A DNA stretch of 64,000 nucleotides, taken from contig NZ_CP007031.1 of assembly GCF_000224005.2 (NCBI RefSeq), positions 62,001-126,000 of the forward strand, in the 5' to 3' direction. Under the pieces are notes generated by a model. The model saw only the letters and a list, made by a program, of their open reading frames with translations. It did no database searches and was not told the DNA's origin. Within the stretch, counting starts at the first letter, position 1, and the number at the start of each line of letters is the position of its first letter. Of the stretch, positions 16,821 to 25,761 are shown one piece after another. A program made the position numbers and the translations under genes. The DNA is from Marichromatium purpuratum 984. Its GTDB lineage: Bacteria > Pseudomonadota > Gammaproteobacteria > Chromatiales > Chromatiaceae.

Positions 16821-17863
16821 CAGATCCGCGGCAGCTGCTCGCCGGTGAGCCAGTCGACCACCCGCGAGCCGCCGAACCCGGTCTCCATCTGCACCAGCCG
16901 CAGTTCGTCCTCGACCACCTCGCCGATGTGGCTGGCGGCGACGCCGAGCGGGTGGGCGCGCATCGCCGCGAGCAGGTCATCGACGCGCTCAGGCGGACAG
17001 ATCGCCACCAGCTTGCCCTCGTTGGCGATGTGCAGCGGGTCGAGCCCGAGCAGTTCGCAGGCGGCGGCGACCTCGGGGTGGACGGGGATCGCCGCCTCGC
17101 GGATCTGCATCCCCACCCCGGACTGTCGCGCCAGCTCGTTGAGACAGGCCGCCAGCCCACCGCGGGTGGGGTCGCGCAGACAGCGCAGCCCCGGCACCGC
17201 CGCGAGCATCGCGGCGACCAGCCCGTGCAGCGCGGCGCTGTCCGAGCGCACCCCGGTGGCGAAGCCGAGGTGCTCGCGCTGGGCGAGGATGGCCACCCCG
17301 TGCTCGCCGATGCCGCCGCTGAGCACGATGGCATCGCCCGGGCGGGCGCGCTCGCCGGAGAGTTCGACCCCCTCGGGCACTACCCCGAGTCCGGTGGTGG
17401 TGATGAACACCCCGTCGCCTTTGCCGCGTTCGACCACCTTGGTGTCGCCGGTGACCACCGTCACCCCGGCCTCGCGCGCCGCCCGCGCCATGCTGGCGAC
17501 GATGCGATCGAGCGCGGCGAGAGCGAAGCCCTCCTCGATGATGAATCCGGCGCTGAGATGCAGCGGTCGCGCGCCGCCCATGGCCAGATCGTTGACGGTG
17601 CCGTGCACCGCCAGCGCGCCGATGTCGCCGCCGGGGAAGAACAGCGGCGAGACCACGTGGCCGTCGGTGCTCATCGCCAGCCGACCGGGCGGGACGGCGA
17701 AGCGGGCCTGGTCGTTGCCCTGGGCGAGCAGCGGGTTGTCGAGATGACGACGGAAGATTCCGTCGATGAGCTGGTCCATGGCGCGACCGCCGGCGCCGTG
17801 GGTCATCTCCACTCGGCCGTGGTCGAGGTCGAGCGGGGTGTGGGGGCTGGATTGGCTGGTCAT
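16817..17863 (-). CDS. hypE: HypE, carbamoyl dehydratase in hydrogenase maturation
   Basis: Dehydrates the carbamoyl group on its C-terminal cysteine to a thiocyanate, the source of the cyanide ligands of the [NiFe] site. The 348-residue PurM-like ATPase begins with the GRVEMTHGAGGRAMDQLI segment and ends in PRIC, the required C-terminal cysteine. Other family motifs include GNDQARFAV, STDGHVVSPLFFPGGDIG and VTGDTKVVERGKGDG. It is the last gene of hupK-hypC-hypD-hypE; hypF is not adjacent. The ATG at 17863 was chosen because the longer frame is an Arg/Pro-rich shadow. Confidence 0.96.
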   Translation of the reverse strand: MTSQSSPHTPLDLDHGRVEMTHGAGGRAMDQLIDGIFRRHLDNPLLAQGNDQARFAVPPGRLAMSTDGHVVSPLFFPGGDIGALAVHGTVNDLAMGGARPLHLSAGFIIEEGFALAALDRIVASMARAAREAGVTVVTGDTKVVERGKGDGVFITTTGLGVVPEGVELSGERARPGDAIVLSGGIGEHGVAILAQREHLGFATGVRSDSAALHGLVAAMLAAVPGLRCLRDPTRGGLAACLNELARQSGVGMQIREAAIPVHPEVAAACELLGLDPLHIANEGKLVAICPPERVDDLLAAMRAHPLGVAASHIGEVVEDELRLVQMETGFGGSRVVDWLTGEQLPRIC

Positions 17864-17915
17864 CGGGTCGGTTCTCGTCGGTGATCGCGGGCGCGGCGCC
17901 CGGGGTGCATGCGGG

Positions 17916-19031
17916 TCAGCCGGCGGCCGCCCGGTCGCGGGTCCGGCCATAGCTCCAGTAGGCGGCACAGGCGCCCTCGGAGGAGACCATGCAGGCGCCG
18001 AGCGGGTGCGCCGGGGTGCAGCCGGTGCCGAACAGACGACACTCGGTGGGGCGCTTCTCGCCGCGCAGGATCGCCGGGCACTCGCAGCCACGGGGCTCGC
18101 GCGCCGGTGTGCACGCGACCGGGAAGCGGCGCTCGGCATCGAACGCGGCGAACTCGGGGGCCAGCTCCAGGGCGCTCTCCGGGATCTCGCCGAGTCCGCG
18201 CCAGGCGAAGCGCTCGCGCACCCGGAAGACCCGCGCCATCAGTGCCTGCGCCTTGCGGTTGCCGTCCTCGCTGACCGCGCGACGGTACTGGTTCTCGACC
18301 CGCGCCGTGTCGGCGTTGATCTGGCGCACCAGCATCAGCGTCGACTGCATCACGTCGAGCGGCTCGAAGCCGGCGATTACCAGCGGCAGCCGGTGTTGCT
18401 CGGGGACGAAGGCATAGGGGGCGGTGCCGATCAGGGTGCTGACGTGCGAAGGCCCGAGGATGGCGTCGATGCGCGCGCCGTCGGCGAGGATGGCGGCGAG
18501 CGCCGGTGGGGTGAGCACGTGGTTGCAGAACACCGAGAAGTTGGTCAGCCCCTCGGCGCGCGCCTGCTCCAACGCCACCGCGGTCGGCGGGGTGGTGGTC
18601 TCGAAGCCGATGGCGAAAAACACCACCTCGCGCCCCGGCTGCTCGCGGGCGATGCGCAGCGCATCCTGGGTGGAGTAGACCATGCGCACGTCGGCGCCCT
18701 CGGCACGGGCCTGGAACAGGGTGCGACGGTCGCCGCCTGGAACCCGCATCAGGTCACCGTAGGTGCACAACGTCACCCCGTGGCGTTCGGTCAGCGCGAT
18801 CGCCTGATCGATCCGCGCCATCGGCAGCACGCACACCGGACAGCCGGGGCCGTGGACGAAGCGCAGCCGCGGCGGCATCAGCTGCTGCACCCCGTAGCGG
18901 AAGATGGCGTGGGTGTGACCGCCGCAGAACTCCATCAGCCGGTAGTCGCGCTCGGGGTCGACCTCGGCGGCGATGATCGCGGCGAGCCGCTTGGCGAGGG
19001 CGTGGTCGCGGAACTCGTCGACATATCTCAT
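17916..19031 (-). CDS. hypD: HypD, hydrogenase Fe(CN)2CO assembly protein
   Basis: The [4Fe-4S] scaffold that, with HypC, builds the Fe(CN)2CO group. The 371-residue protein has the conserved FCGGHTHAIFRYG, the GPGCPVCVLP motif, IGFETTTPPTA and a C-terminal cysteine-rich region (GCECPAILRG, CRLFGTGCTPAHPLGACMVSSEGACAAYW) that holds the cluster. Its ATG overlaps the hypC stop as ATGA. A 52-base gap leads to hypE. Confidence 0.96.
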   Translation of the reverse strand: MRYVDEFRDHALAKRLAAIIAAEVDPERDYRLMEFCGGHTHAIFRYGVQQLMPPRLRFVHGPGCPVCVLPMARIDQAIALTERHGVTLCTYGDLMRVPGGDRRTLFQARAEGADVRMVYSTQDALRIAREQPGREVVFFAIGFETTTPPTAVALEQARAEGLTNFSVFCNHVLTPPALAAILADGARIDAILGPSHVSTLIGTAPYAFVPEQHRLPLVIAGFEPLDVMQSTLMLVRQINADTARVENQYRRAVSEDGNRKAQALMARVFRVRERFAWRGLGEIPESALELAPEFAAFDAERRFPVACTPAREPRGCECPAILRGEKRPTECRLFGTGCTPAHPLGACMVSSEGACAAYWSYGRTRDRAAAG

Positions 19032-19267
19032 GGCGCATCCCCCGGGGCGAGCAGCCCGGCCTCGCGCATCGTCTCCAGGGTGCGCTCGGCCTCCTCGGGG
19101 TCGATGCGGTTGAGCGCGTAGCCGACGTGGATCAGCACGTAGTCGCCGACCTCGGCGCTGTCGAGCAGGGCGAGCGAGACGCTGCGCGCGACCCCGTCGA
19201 GTGCGACCTCGGCGGTGTCGTTGGCGTGGTCGATGGCGGTGATCCGGGCGGGGATGGCTAGGCACAT
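19028..19267 (-). CDS. hypC: HypC/HupF-type hydrogenase chaperone
   Basis: A small chaperone that carries the Fe(CN)2CO group between HypD and the hydrogenase large subunit. The 79-residue protein begins MCLAIPARI, whose Cys2 is the essential ligand-binding residue, and has the OB-fold strands with GDYVLIHVGYALNRIDPEEA, as in the family. It overlaps hupK by 10 bases and hypD by 4, showing tight coupling. Confidence 0.96.
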   Translation of the reverse strand: MCLAIPARITAIDHANDTAEVALDGVARSVSLALLDSAEVGDYVLIHVGYALNRIDPEEAERTLETMREAGLLAPGDAP

Positions 19268-20421
19268 GGCGGGACCTCGCTGGGGCCGGTGAGGGTCAGG
19301 TCGAAGGCGACACAGGGGTCGAGGGCGGCGATCAGCAGCCCGGCGCGTCGGCGCAGTTCGGTCTCGGGGACCGGTTCGAGCGCCTCGAGCGCCAGCGCGA
19401 GCGCCCCGCGCGGGTGGAAGTTCCACTCGGTGGGGGCGAGGATGCGATAGTCGGCGATGTGGTCTCGCGCGTCGAGCCGGACCAGATGGATCAGCTCGCC
19501 GCGCGCGGCGGCGGCGCGACCGACACCGAGACCGCCGTCGAGCGCGGCGGTCGGTGGCGGCTCGATCAGCGGCGGGGCGGCGACCTCGACGAGCTGCGCG
19601 GCGAGCCGCGCCAGCAGCCCGGCGCCGAGCGCGCTGATCAGCGGGTGATGGTACTGGCGGGTGAGGGGCGTGGTCTCGCGCGGCGCACCGTCCCAGGTCG
19701 GGGCGGCGATAAACCCGGGGTCGGCGAGCCGGGGCAGCAGGTCGGCGAGCGCCCGCTCGTCGAGCGCCGGCAGCGGTGCGATGGTGGTGGCGCCGAGTCC
19801 GGCGAGGTCGTCGACGATCACCCGCTGGAGCAGTCGCGCAGCCTGACTGACGCCGCTCGCCGCCCAGTCGGCGAGCCGCTCCGGGGTGTCGATGCGGGCG
19901 TGCCAGTGCGCCGGGGACATACCGAAGACGCGCTCCTCGAGCAGGGTGTCGAGGGCGTCGCGGGTCTCGGCGAGCACCCGCTGGTCGGTCGTTGCGGGGC
20001 GGGCGTGGGGGATGAAGAGGTCCGCCTCCGGGTCGAGCGCGGTGAGCAGGGTGCGGGTCAGACCGTGGACCCGGGCGAGCGTCAGGTGATCGGCCGGCTC
20101 GTCGAGCGCCGCCGGCCAGTCGATGAGGATGCGCCAGAGGTGCTCGCGCCGGGTCTCGCTCGCCACCGCCGCGGCGCGATCAGCGCGGACCGCGGTGGGC
20201 ACGGCCTGTCCCAGGGCGTGTTCGAGCGCGGTGGCGCAGGCACACGCCTGGGCCTGGCCGCAGATGCTGTAGAGACGCGGCAGGACCCGCGCCGTCTCCG
20301 CCGGCGTGCGCCCGATGAACACCTGGCTGGCGGTCACCGGCCGGGTCGAGTGGATCTCGCAGCATCGCGTCTCGGGGGCGATTCGCAGCTCGATCCCGAG
20401 TCTGCCGCCTGGCTCCTGCAT
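19258..20421 (-). CDS. hupK: HupK/HoxV-like paralogue of the hydrogenase large subunit
   Basis: A 387-residue accessory protein related to the [NiFe]-hydrogenase large subunit. HupK/HoxV proteins are proposed to hold the cofactor during assembly of uptake hydrogenases. The N-terminal region (SQVFIGRTPAETARVLPRLYSICGQAQACACATALE) matches the large-subunit L1 area but without a normal CxxC. The middle carries the RGELIHLVRLDARDHIADYRILAPTEWNFHP segment. The C-terminus has DPCVAFDLTL, where a true large subunit has DPCxxC. Only part of the nickel ligand set remains, which fits a scaffold and not an enzyme. It leads hupK-hypC-hypD-hypE. Confidence 0.85.
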   Translation of the reverse strand: MQEPGGRLGIELRIAPETRCCEIHSTRPVTASQVFIGRTPAETARVLPRLYSICGQAQACACATALEHALGQAVPTAVRADRAAAVASETRREHLWRILIDWPAALDEPADHLTLARVHGLTRTLLTALDPEADLFIPHARPATTDQRVLAETRDALDTLLEERVFGMSPAHWHARIDTPERLADWAASGVSQAARLLQRVIVDDLAGLGATTIAPLPALDERALADLLPRLADPGFIAAPTWDGAPRETTPLTRQYHHPLISALGAGLLARLAAQLVEVAAPPLIEPPPTAALDGGLGVGRAAAARGELIHLVRLDARDHIADYRILAPTEWNFHPRGALALALEALEPVPETELRRRAGLLIAALDPCVAFDLTLTGPSEVPPCA

Positions 20422-20568
20422 GCTCAGCCTCCGTCCACGCTCGTCTGTCTGTTGGTCAAACGTGCGCCGGGATCGGACAATGCGCCGACCACCGGCGATC
20501 CCCGCCGGGACGGCGCCGCGCCCCGCGCGGTGACCGGTCGCATCCGTTCAGTTCACGACCCACGCACC

Positions 20569-21156
20569 ATGCTCACTCCCGAACAGCTCGCCGGCCTGCG
20601 CCGCGACATCGTCTTCACTGCCGAGCCCGGCGGTGTTCCGCTCACCTTTCATACCACCTGGGGACTGTTCTCGCCGCGCGAGATCGATGAGGGCACCCGG
20701 CTGCTGCTGCAGTACGTCGAGGTCGCGCCCGACGCCGATTGTCTCGACATCGGTTGCGGCTACGGCCCGCTCGGGCTGTCGCTGGCCGCGCGCGCGCCCC
20801 AGGGCCAGACGCTGATGGTCGACAAGGACTTCGTCGCCGTCGACTACGCCAACGCCAACGCCGAGCGCAACGGGCTCGGCAACGCCCGTGCCCAGCTGAG
20901 CAACGGGCTGGCGCAGATCGACCCGGCCGCGCGTTTCGATCTGGTGGTGAGCAACATCCCCGCCAAGGTCGGCAAGGAGCTGCTCGCGCTCTTGCTGCAC
21001 GACGCCCGTGCCCGGCTGCGTCCCGGCGGACGGCTCTATGTGGTCACCATCAATGGCTTGCGCCAGTACATGAAGCGCAACCTCGGCGAGGTCTTCGGCA
21101 ACTACGACAAGCTCAAGCAGGGCGCGCACTATACCGTGGCGCAGGCCGAGCGCTGA
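20569..21156 (+). CDS. RsmC-like class I SAM methyltransferase
   Basis: A 195-residue enzyme with a Rossmann-type SAM site: CLDIGCGYGPLGLSLA (motif I, about residue 57), MVDKDFVAVDYANANAERNG (motif II) and VVSNIPAKVGKE (about 126), in place of the NPPF of rRNA guanine-N2 methyltransferases. It corresponds to the catalytic half of RsmC. The substrate, probably rRNA or a protein, is not certain because the signature is NIPA and not NPPF. It starts from the ATG at 20569, divergent from hupK. Confidence 0.75.
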   Translation: MLTPEQLAGLRRDIVFTAEPGGVPLTFHTTWGLFSPREIDEGTRLLLQYVEVAPDADCLDIGCGYGPLGLSLAARAPQGQTLMVDKDFVAVDYANANAERNGLGNARAQLSNGLAQIDPAARFDLVVSNIPAKVGKELLALLLHDARARLRPGGRLYVVTINGLRQYMKRNLGEVFGNYDKLKQGAHYTVAQAER

Positions 21157-21159
21157 GCC

Positions 21160-21696
21160 TCAGTCGCCGGCCTGCTCGAGCAGGCCGAGCAGACGGACCG
21201 CCTCGCCGCCGATGTCGTTGTCGGGGGCGATGTCGCGGGCGCGCTCGAGCGCGGCACGGGCGGTGGCGGTGTCGCTGATCTGGAGGTTGATGAAGCCGTA
21301 GGTTAGCCACATCCGCTGCAGCTCGGGGGCGATCTCCAGCCCGGCGCGCAGCGCCTTGAGGGCGCCAGCGGTGTCGCCGGTGTAGAACAGCGACAGGCCG
21401 AGGTCGTTGTAGGCCTCGGGGTCGTCGGGGCGGAGTTCGAGGATGCGCTGGTAGTAGCGCGCGGCCTCGCCATAGCGCTGCGACATGAACAGGCTGTCGG
21501 CGCGCTGGTGGAGCTGCTCGGGGTCGTTCCCGGTGACCGGCTCGGGCACGCCCTGATCCGGCGCCGCCACCGGGGCCTGGGCGACCTGGATCGGGTTGCG
21601 CAGATAGTAATCACGGGTGATCGCGAACACCGCGAAGCCGTAGAAGACGAGGAAGACGACGAGCAGCAGCCACTGCAGGGCGGAGAGTCGGGGCAT
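21160..21696 (-). CDS. membrane-anchored TPR protein
   Basis: A 178-residue protein with one N-terminal membrane helix (about 9-28, LLLVVFLVFYGFAVFAITR) and a linker rich in Pro/Ala/Val. Three tetratricopeptide repeats follow from about residue 58 (EQLHQRADSLFMSQRYGEAARYYQRILELRPDDPEAYNDLGLSLFYTGD...). The TPR part should face the periplasm or outer leaflet as a protein-binding surface. Partner unknown. A perfect 20-base palindrome at 21168-21187, inside its last codons, could end transcription of both convergent genes. Confidence 0.78.
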   Translation of the reverse strand: MPRLSALQWLLLVVFLVFYGFAVFAITRDYYLRNPIQVAQAPVAAPDQGVPEPVTGNDPEQLHQRADSLFMSQRYGEAARYYQRILELRPDDPEAYNDLGLSLFYTGDTAGALKALRAGLEIAPELQRMWLTYGFINLQISDTATARAALERARDIAPDNDIGGEAVRLLGLLEQAGD

Positions 21697-21764
21697 GATC
21701 TGGGATCGGCAAGATGGATGAACGCCCGATCCTAGGAAGGGGCGCAGGGGCTGTCAAACGATCT

Positions 21765-22044
21765 CCAGCTACCAGCTACCAGCTACCAGTCGCCAGCTAC
21801 CAGTTGCCAGCCGCCAGCCGCCAGCCGCGAGGGAGTTTGAACCGCAAAGACGCCAAGCACACAAAGTGGGTTTGATCGGGTGAGATCTCGGTGCCATCGT
21901 CGCTCCTGAATGGAGGGTGAAGGCTGGTCGCTCGAAAGGTTTCATCCCGCTGTCTTTATTGATCTTCTTTGTGTCCTTGGCGTCTTTGCGGTTCATGTCT
22001 CACTTTCGCCCATGACTCGCATCCCGCGCGTCTTTGCGGTTCAA
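21765..22044. repeat. composite repeat element 2: heptamer array and inverted 30-mer
   Basis: Nine degenerate heptamers of the form CCAGNNN (CTA, TCG, TTG, CCG) occupy 21765-21827. A 30-base arm at 21837-21866 begins TTGAACCGCAAAGACGCC and is matched in inverse orientation at 21967-21996, with 28 of 30 positions complementary. A partial third arm lies at 22029-22044. The arms are the same sequence family as those of the element at 8524-8787. Confidence 0.85.
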
Positions 22045-22087
22045 TGCCTCGATCGGTTTCGACGGGCGGTCCGGCGGTGTCGGTGAG

Positions 22088-24469
22088 ATGAAGCTGAGGC
22101 TCTATATCCTGTTGTTCCTGCTGGCCTTCGGGGTGATCCCGCTGATGCTGGCGGTGGCGATCAATCTGCCGCTGGTGCTCGATCGCACGGCGTTGTTCTA
22201 TCAGCGCGCCTATCTGCAGAACCTGCGCGCCGACTTCCGCGACCTCGACCAGCACCTGGCCAGTCGTCACGAGATGATCCGGTTGCTCGCGCGGCTGCCC
22301 GAGCCGGGGCTGATCCTCGGGCTCCGGGGCGAGCCCGGGCAGGTGGCGCTGGCGCGCGAGCGCTATACCCGCTGGGTCAACCAGATCCTCGTCGACCAGC
22401 GCGACATCATCCAGATCCTCTTCGTCGACGACAGCGGGGCGCTGCGCTTCCAGCTCGCGCGTGACCGACAGGATCAGGAGTGGCATGCCACCGAACGCCC
22501 GCCGTTGCTGCCCGAGCCGCGTTTCCTCGACACCGGGCTGTCGTTGCAGCCGGGGGCGGTGCTGGTCAGCCGCATCCGCATCGACCAGGAGGCCGGCGAG
22601 CGCGATCAGCGCCAGCTGATGACCCTGAGCCTGATCAGTCGGCTCGGTGACGAGGGCGGGGCGGTGGTGATGGCGATCGATGTCGGCGGGCTGGCGCAGT
22701 TCTATCGCGACACCCTGTGGGTCAACCACGACGGCAGCTATCTGCGTCCCGGCCAACCGGGTGGCGTCCTGGGCGAGGCCTTCGTCGACTTCTCCGGGCT
22801 GGAGGCCATCTTCACCGCGGGCAACCTGGCGCTGTGGAAGGGGCGTGCCGGACGCCAGCTGTTGTGGGTGCCGATGTTCCTCACCGAGGACGGCGCGCCG
22901 CTGTGGGTCGGGCGCGCGGTCGATCCTTCGCCGATCGATGCCTTCCGCGACGCGCTGATGGTGCGGGTGCTCTCGATCATGCTCGCGCTGGTGGTGGTGG
23001 TGATGGTGGTGGCGCGGCTGATCGCCAGGCGGCTCGAGCGCTTCGGCCAGTCGCTCACCCGCGGGCTGACCCAGGTGCTGCGCGAGGGGCGGGCGCTGCG
23101 CTTTGACTGGCGCGGCCCGCGCGAGATCCGCGCGCTCGGCGCCCAGCTCACCGCGCTGGCGCACACCCATGCCGAGCACCTGCGCGCCGAGCAGGCGCAT
23201 ACTCGCGAGCTGGAGCGCTCCAACCGCTACAAGTCGGAGTTTCTCGCCAACGTCAGTCACGAGCTGCGCACCCCGCTCAACTCGATCCTGCTGCTGTCGA
23301 AGATGCTCGCCGCCGAGAGCGGCGGGCTCGACCCGGCGCAGCGTCGGCAGGCTCAGGTGATCCACGCCGCCGGGCGCGACCTGCGGACGATGATCGACAA
23401 CATCCTCGACATCTCGCGGATCGAGGCCGGTCAGGTCGAACTCGACCCCGACTGGGTGGAGCTGCCCTCGCTGCTCGAGTCGCTGGTGGCGCTGATCGAG
23501 CCTCAGCTCGCCGACAAGCCGGTGCGGTTGAGTCTGGAGATCGACCCGCGCGCGCCGACCCTGATCCACTGCGATGCCGACAAGCTGCGCCAGATCCTCA
23601 AGAACTTCCTCAGCAACGCGCTCAAGTTCACCGAGCGCGGTCATATCCTGCTCGGCTGCGCGCCGAGCAACGACCCCGAGTTGCCGCTGGCGCTGAGCGT
23701 CGCCGACACCGGGATCGGGATCGCCGAGGACAAGCAGGGGCTGATCTTCGAGGCCTTCCAGCAGGCCGATGGCTCGACCCGGCGCCGTTATGGCGGCACC
23801 GGGCTGGGATTGTCGATCAGTCGCGAGCTGGCCGCGCTGCTCGGCGGGCGCATCAGTGTCGAGAGCGCGCCCGGGGCCGGGGCGTGCTTCACCCTGTTGC
23901 TGCCGCTCACGGCGCCGGGCGGTGCGCCCGATGCGTCGCCGGCGACCGAGGACACCCCCGCCACCACGGCAGATACCGCCGTCCCGGTCGCCGTGACGGA
24001 GGCGGCCCCGCCCGAGGACGGGGGCGAGTGGGTGCTGGTGATCGCGCGCGAGGTGCCGTTGTTGGTGCGACTGGCGGCGGCGCTGGGGCGGCGCGGGCTG
24101 CGGGTGCAGACCGCCGCCGATCTCGAGGAGGCACGCGAGACCCTGGCCGAGGAGGGCGAGGGCTGCATGCTGATGCTGCTGGCGCTCACCGGGGCGCCCG
24201 GAGAGTGCTGTGATAGCATCCACGGCCTGATCGCGCAGTGCCGGGGCGCCGCGCCCGCGGTGGTGCTGCTGGGCGAGGCCGAGGCGCCGTCGCCCGAGCC
24301 CTGTCGCGAGGCCGGTGTGCTCGCGCTGCTCGCCAAGTCCGTCGATGACGATCGGCTCGATCGCTTGCTCGCCGAGGTGCGTGGCGCGCGGGCCGCGTCG
24401 GCGCGGGATGCACACCAGACCGGCCGTGCCGCCACGGGATCGGGCGGCGCGGCGCGAGGAGAGCGATGA
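22088..24469 (+). CDS. membrane hybrid histidine kinase with degenerate receiver
   Basis: A 793-residue sensor kinase. A first membrane helix (about 5-25) and a second (about 293-315) enclose a 265-residue periplasmic sensor, probably Cache-like. A HAMP-like linker is followed by HisKA with [14 protein letters not shown] (phospho-acceptor H391) and HATPase_c with the N box [22 protein letters not shown] and [12 protein letters not shown]. From about 640 a receiver-like domain follows, but the acidic pair and the phospho-acceptor Asp are replaced (VIAREV; MLLALTG) while the Lys (LLAKSVD) remains, so it cannot work as a normal receiver. The gene overlaps the REC-PAS gene by ATGA. The longer open frame upstream enters the repeat and was rejected. 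Confidence 0.9.
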   Translation: MKLRLYILLFLLAFGVIPLMLAVAINLPLVLDRTALFYQRAYLQNLRADFRDLDQHLASRHEMIRLLARLPEPGLILGLRGEPGQVALARERYTRWVNQILVDQRDIIQILFVDDSGALRFQLARDRQDQEWHATERPPLLPEPRFLDTGLSLQPGAVLVSRIRIDQEAGERDQRQLMTLSLISRLGDEGGAVVMAIDVGGLAQFYRDTLWVNHDGSYLRPGQPGGVLGEAFVDFSGLEAIFTAGNLALWKGRAGRQLLWVPMFLTEDGAPLWVGRAVDPSPIDAFRDALMVRVLSIMLALVVVVMVVARLIARRLERFGQSLTRGLTQVLREGRALRFDWRGPREIRALGAQLTALAHTHAEHLRAEQAHTRELERSNRYKSEFLANVSHELRTPLNSILLLSKMLAAESGGLDPAQRRQAQVIHAAGRDLRTMIDNILDISRIEAGQVELDPDWVELPSLLESLVALIEPQLADKPVRLSLEIDPRAPTLIHCDADKLRQILKNFLSNALKFTERGHILLGCAPSNDPELPLALSVADTGIGIAEDKQGLIFEAFQQADGSTRRRYGGTGLGLSISRELAALLGGRISVESAPGAGACFTLLLPLTAPGGAPDASPATEDTPATTADTAVPVAVTEAAPPEDGGEWVLVIAREVPLLVRLAAALGRRGLRVQTAADLEEARETLAEEGEGCMLMLLALTGAPGECCDSIHGLIAQCRGAAPAVVLLGEAEAPSPEPCREAGVLALLAKSVDDDRLDRLLAEVRGARAASARDAHQTGRAATGSGGAARGER

Positions 24470-25350
24470 TGAGCCACCATGCCGGATTCAAGCTGCTGAT
24501 CGTCGACGATCACGCACACAACCTCTTCACCCTGCGCACCCTGATCGAGCGTCATCTCGACTGTGCGGTGCTCGAGGCCAGCTCCGGGCAGCAGGCGCTC
24601 GATCTCACCCACGAGCACGCCGACATCGATCTGATCATCCTCGACGTGCAGATGCCGGAGATGGACGGCTTCGAGACCGCCTCGATGCTCAAGCTGCGCA
24701 AGCGCACCCGCGACATCCCGATCATCTTCCTCACCGCCGCCTTCAAGTCCGAGGCCTTTCAGCAGCGGGGCTTCGCCGTCGGTGCGGTCGACTATCTGCT
24801 CAAGCCGATCGACGATGACCTGCTGATCAACAAGATCGGTACCTATTTCCGCCTGATCGAGAAGGAGCGCGGGCTCAACCGCCAGCTCGAGCAGCAGGTC
24901 GCCGAGCGCACCCGCGAGCTGGCCGAGGCGCGCCAGTACCTGGAGAACATCCTCACCTACATGGGCGAGGCGCTGCTGGTGCTCGCCCCCGACGGCACCA
25001 TCAAGTTCACCAACCCGGCCGCACGCCACATGCTCGGTTACGAGGAGACGGCGCTGCGCGGGATGGCGATCGGGGACGTCTTCGAGGAGGAGGCCGACGA
25101 GCAGGCCGGGGCCTTCATGGGCACCTGGCTCGAGGCGCTGATCCGCACCGGCGCGCTCAGCAAGATCGAGGCGCGTTTCATCGCCAGCGACGGTCGTCGG
25201 GTGCCGATCCTGTTCTCGCGCACCGCAGTGAGGAATACCCGGGGCGAGATCAGCGATATCATCTGTATTGCCAAGAACATGAGCGGCTATGTCCGGGTCG
25301 ATCCGGACGCGCCCGCACCCGCGCCGGGGCAGGCGCGGCAACCATCCTGA
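24466..25350 (+). CDS. response regulator with REC and PAS domains
   Basis: A 294-residue cytoplasmic protein. Residues 8-125 form a complete receiver: the acidic pair D14/D15, phospho-acceptor D60 (LIILDVQMPEMDGF) and K113 (YLLKPID). A coiled coil (about 128-155, EKERGLNRQLEQQVAERTRELAEA) leads to a PAS domain (about 156-275, LVLAPDGTIKFTNPAARHMLGYEE). There is no output domain such as DNA-binding, GGDEF or kinase, so it must act through a partner. The upstream kinase is the obvious phosphate donor. Confidence 0.88.
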   Translation: MMSHHAGFKLLIVDDHAHNLFTLRTLIERHLDCAVLEASSGQQALDLTHEHADIDLIILDVQMPEMDGFETASMLKLRKRTRDIPIIFLTAAFKSEAFQQRGFAVGAVDYLLKPIDDDLLINKIGTYFRLIEKERGLNRQLEQQVAERTRELAEARQYLENILTYMGEALLVLAPDGTIKFTNPAARHMLGYEETALRGMAIGDVFEEEADEQAGAFMGTWLEALIRTGALSKIEARFIASDGRRVPILFSRTAVRNTRGEISDIICIAKNMSGYVRVDPDAPAPAPGQARQPS

Positions 25351-25362
25351 GGAGGATGCACG

Positions 25363-25695
25363 ATGACCGATCCGGTTTCGCCCACAGGCCCCGGTGACGA
25401 GGAAGATGCCACCCTCACCGCCAACGCACTCAAGGCGATGGCCCATCCGCTGCGCTGGAAGATCCTCTGCTCGCTCGGCGGGCGCGAGCTCTCGGTCGGC
25501 GAGATCGTCGAGCGCGTCGGCACCTCACAGAGCAACATCTCGCAGCATCTCGAACAGCTGCGCAACAAGAACATCGTGGTCGCCCGCAAGGAGGCCAACC
25601 GGATCTATTACCGGATCCGCAACACCCAGCTGCTCGAGCTGATCGGCATCATGCGCGAGGTGTTGTGTCCGGCCAATCTCGACGACCGGCCCTAG
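25363..25695 (+). CDS. ArsR-family repressor with SqrR/BigR-type cysteine pair
   Basis: A 110-residue winged-helix repressor, 12 bases after the REC-PAS gene and probably in the same operon. The HTH core is ELSVGEIVERVGTSQSNISQHLEQLRNKNIV followed by the wing ARKEANRIYYRI. It lacks the CVCD-type metal site of ArsR/SmtB. It has just two cysteines, C36 in the second helix (ILCSL) and C102 in the last helix (EVLCPANL). They are 66 residues apart, the spacing I recall for SqrR (C41/C107) and BigR (C42/C108), which sense persulfides through a disulfide or tetrasulfide bridge. A persulfide-responsive role is inferred from this. Confidence 0.85.
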   Translation: MTDPVSPTGPGDEEDATLTANALKAMAHPLRWKILCSLGGRELSVGEIVERVGTSQSNISQHLEQLRNKNIVVARKEANRIYYRIRNTQLLELIGIMREVLCPANLDDRP

Positions 25696-25761
25696 CCCCG
25701 CGCGTCGACGTCCACCGTCGCGGGGGCCTGGCTCCCGACCCCATATCGCAGAGGAATGTCC

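Noticed and set aside
19414-20568. N-terminal extension of the methyltransferase frame across hupK
   Set aside because: The methyltransferase homology begins at the ATG at 20569; the upstream part is antisense to hupK.
21956-24415. An 819-codon minus-strand frame opposite the histidine kinase
   Set aside because: His/Arg/Gln-rich shadow; the plus strand carries all kinase motifs.
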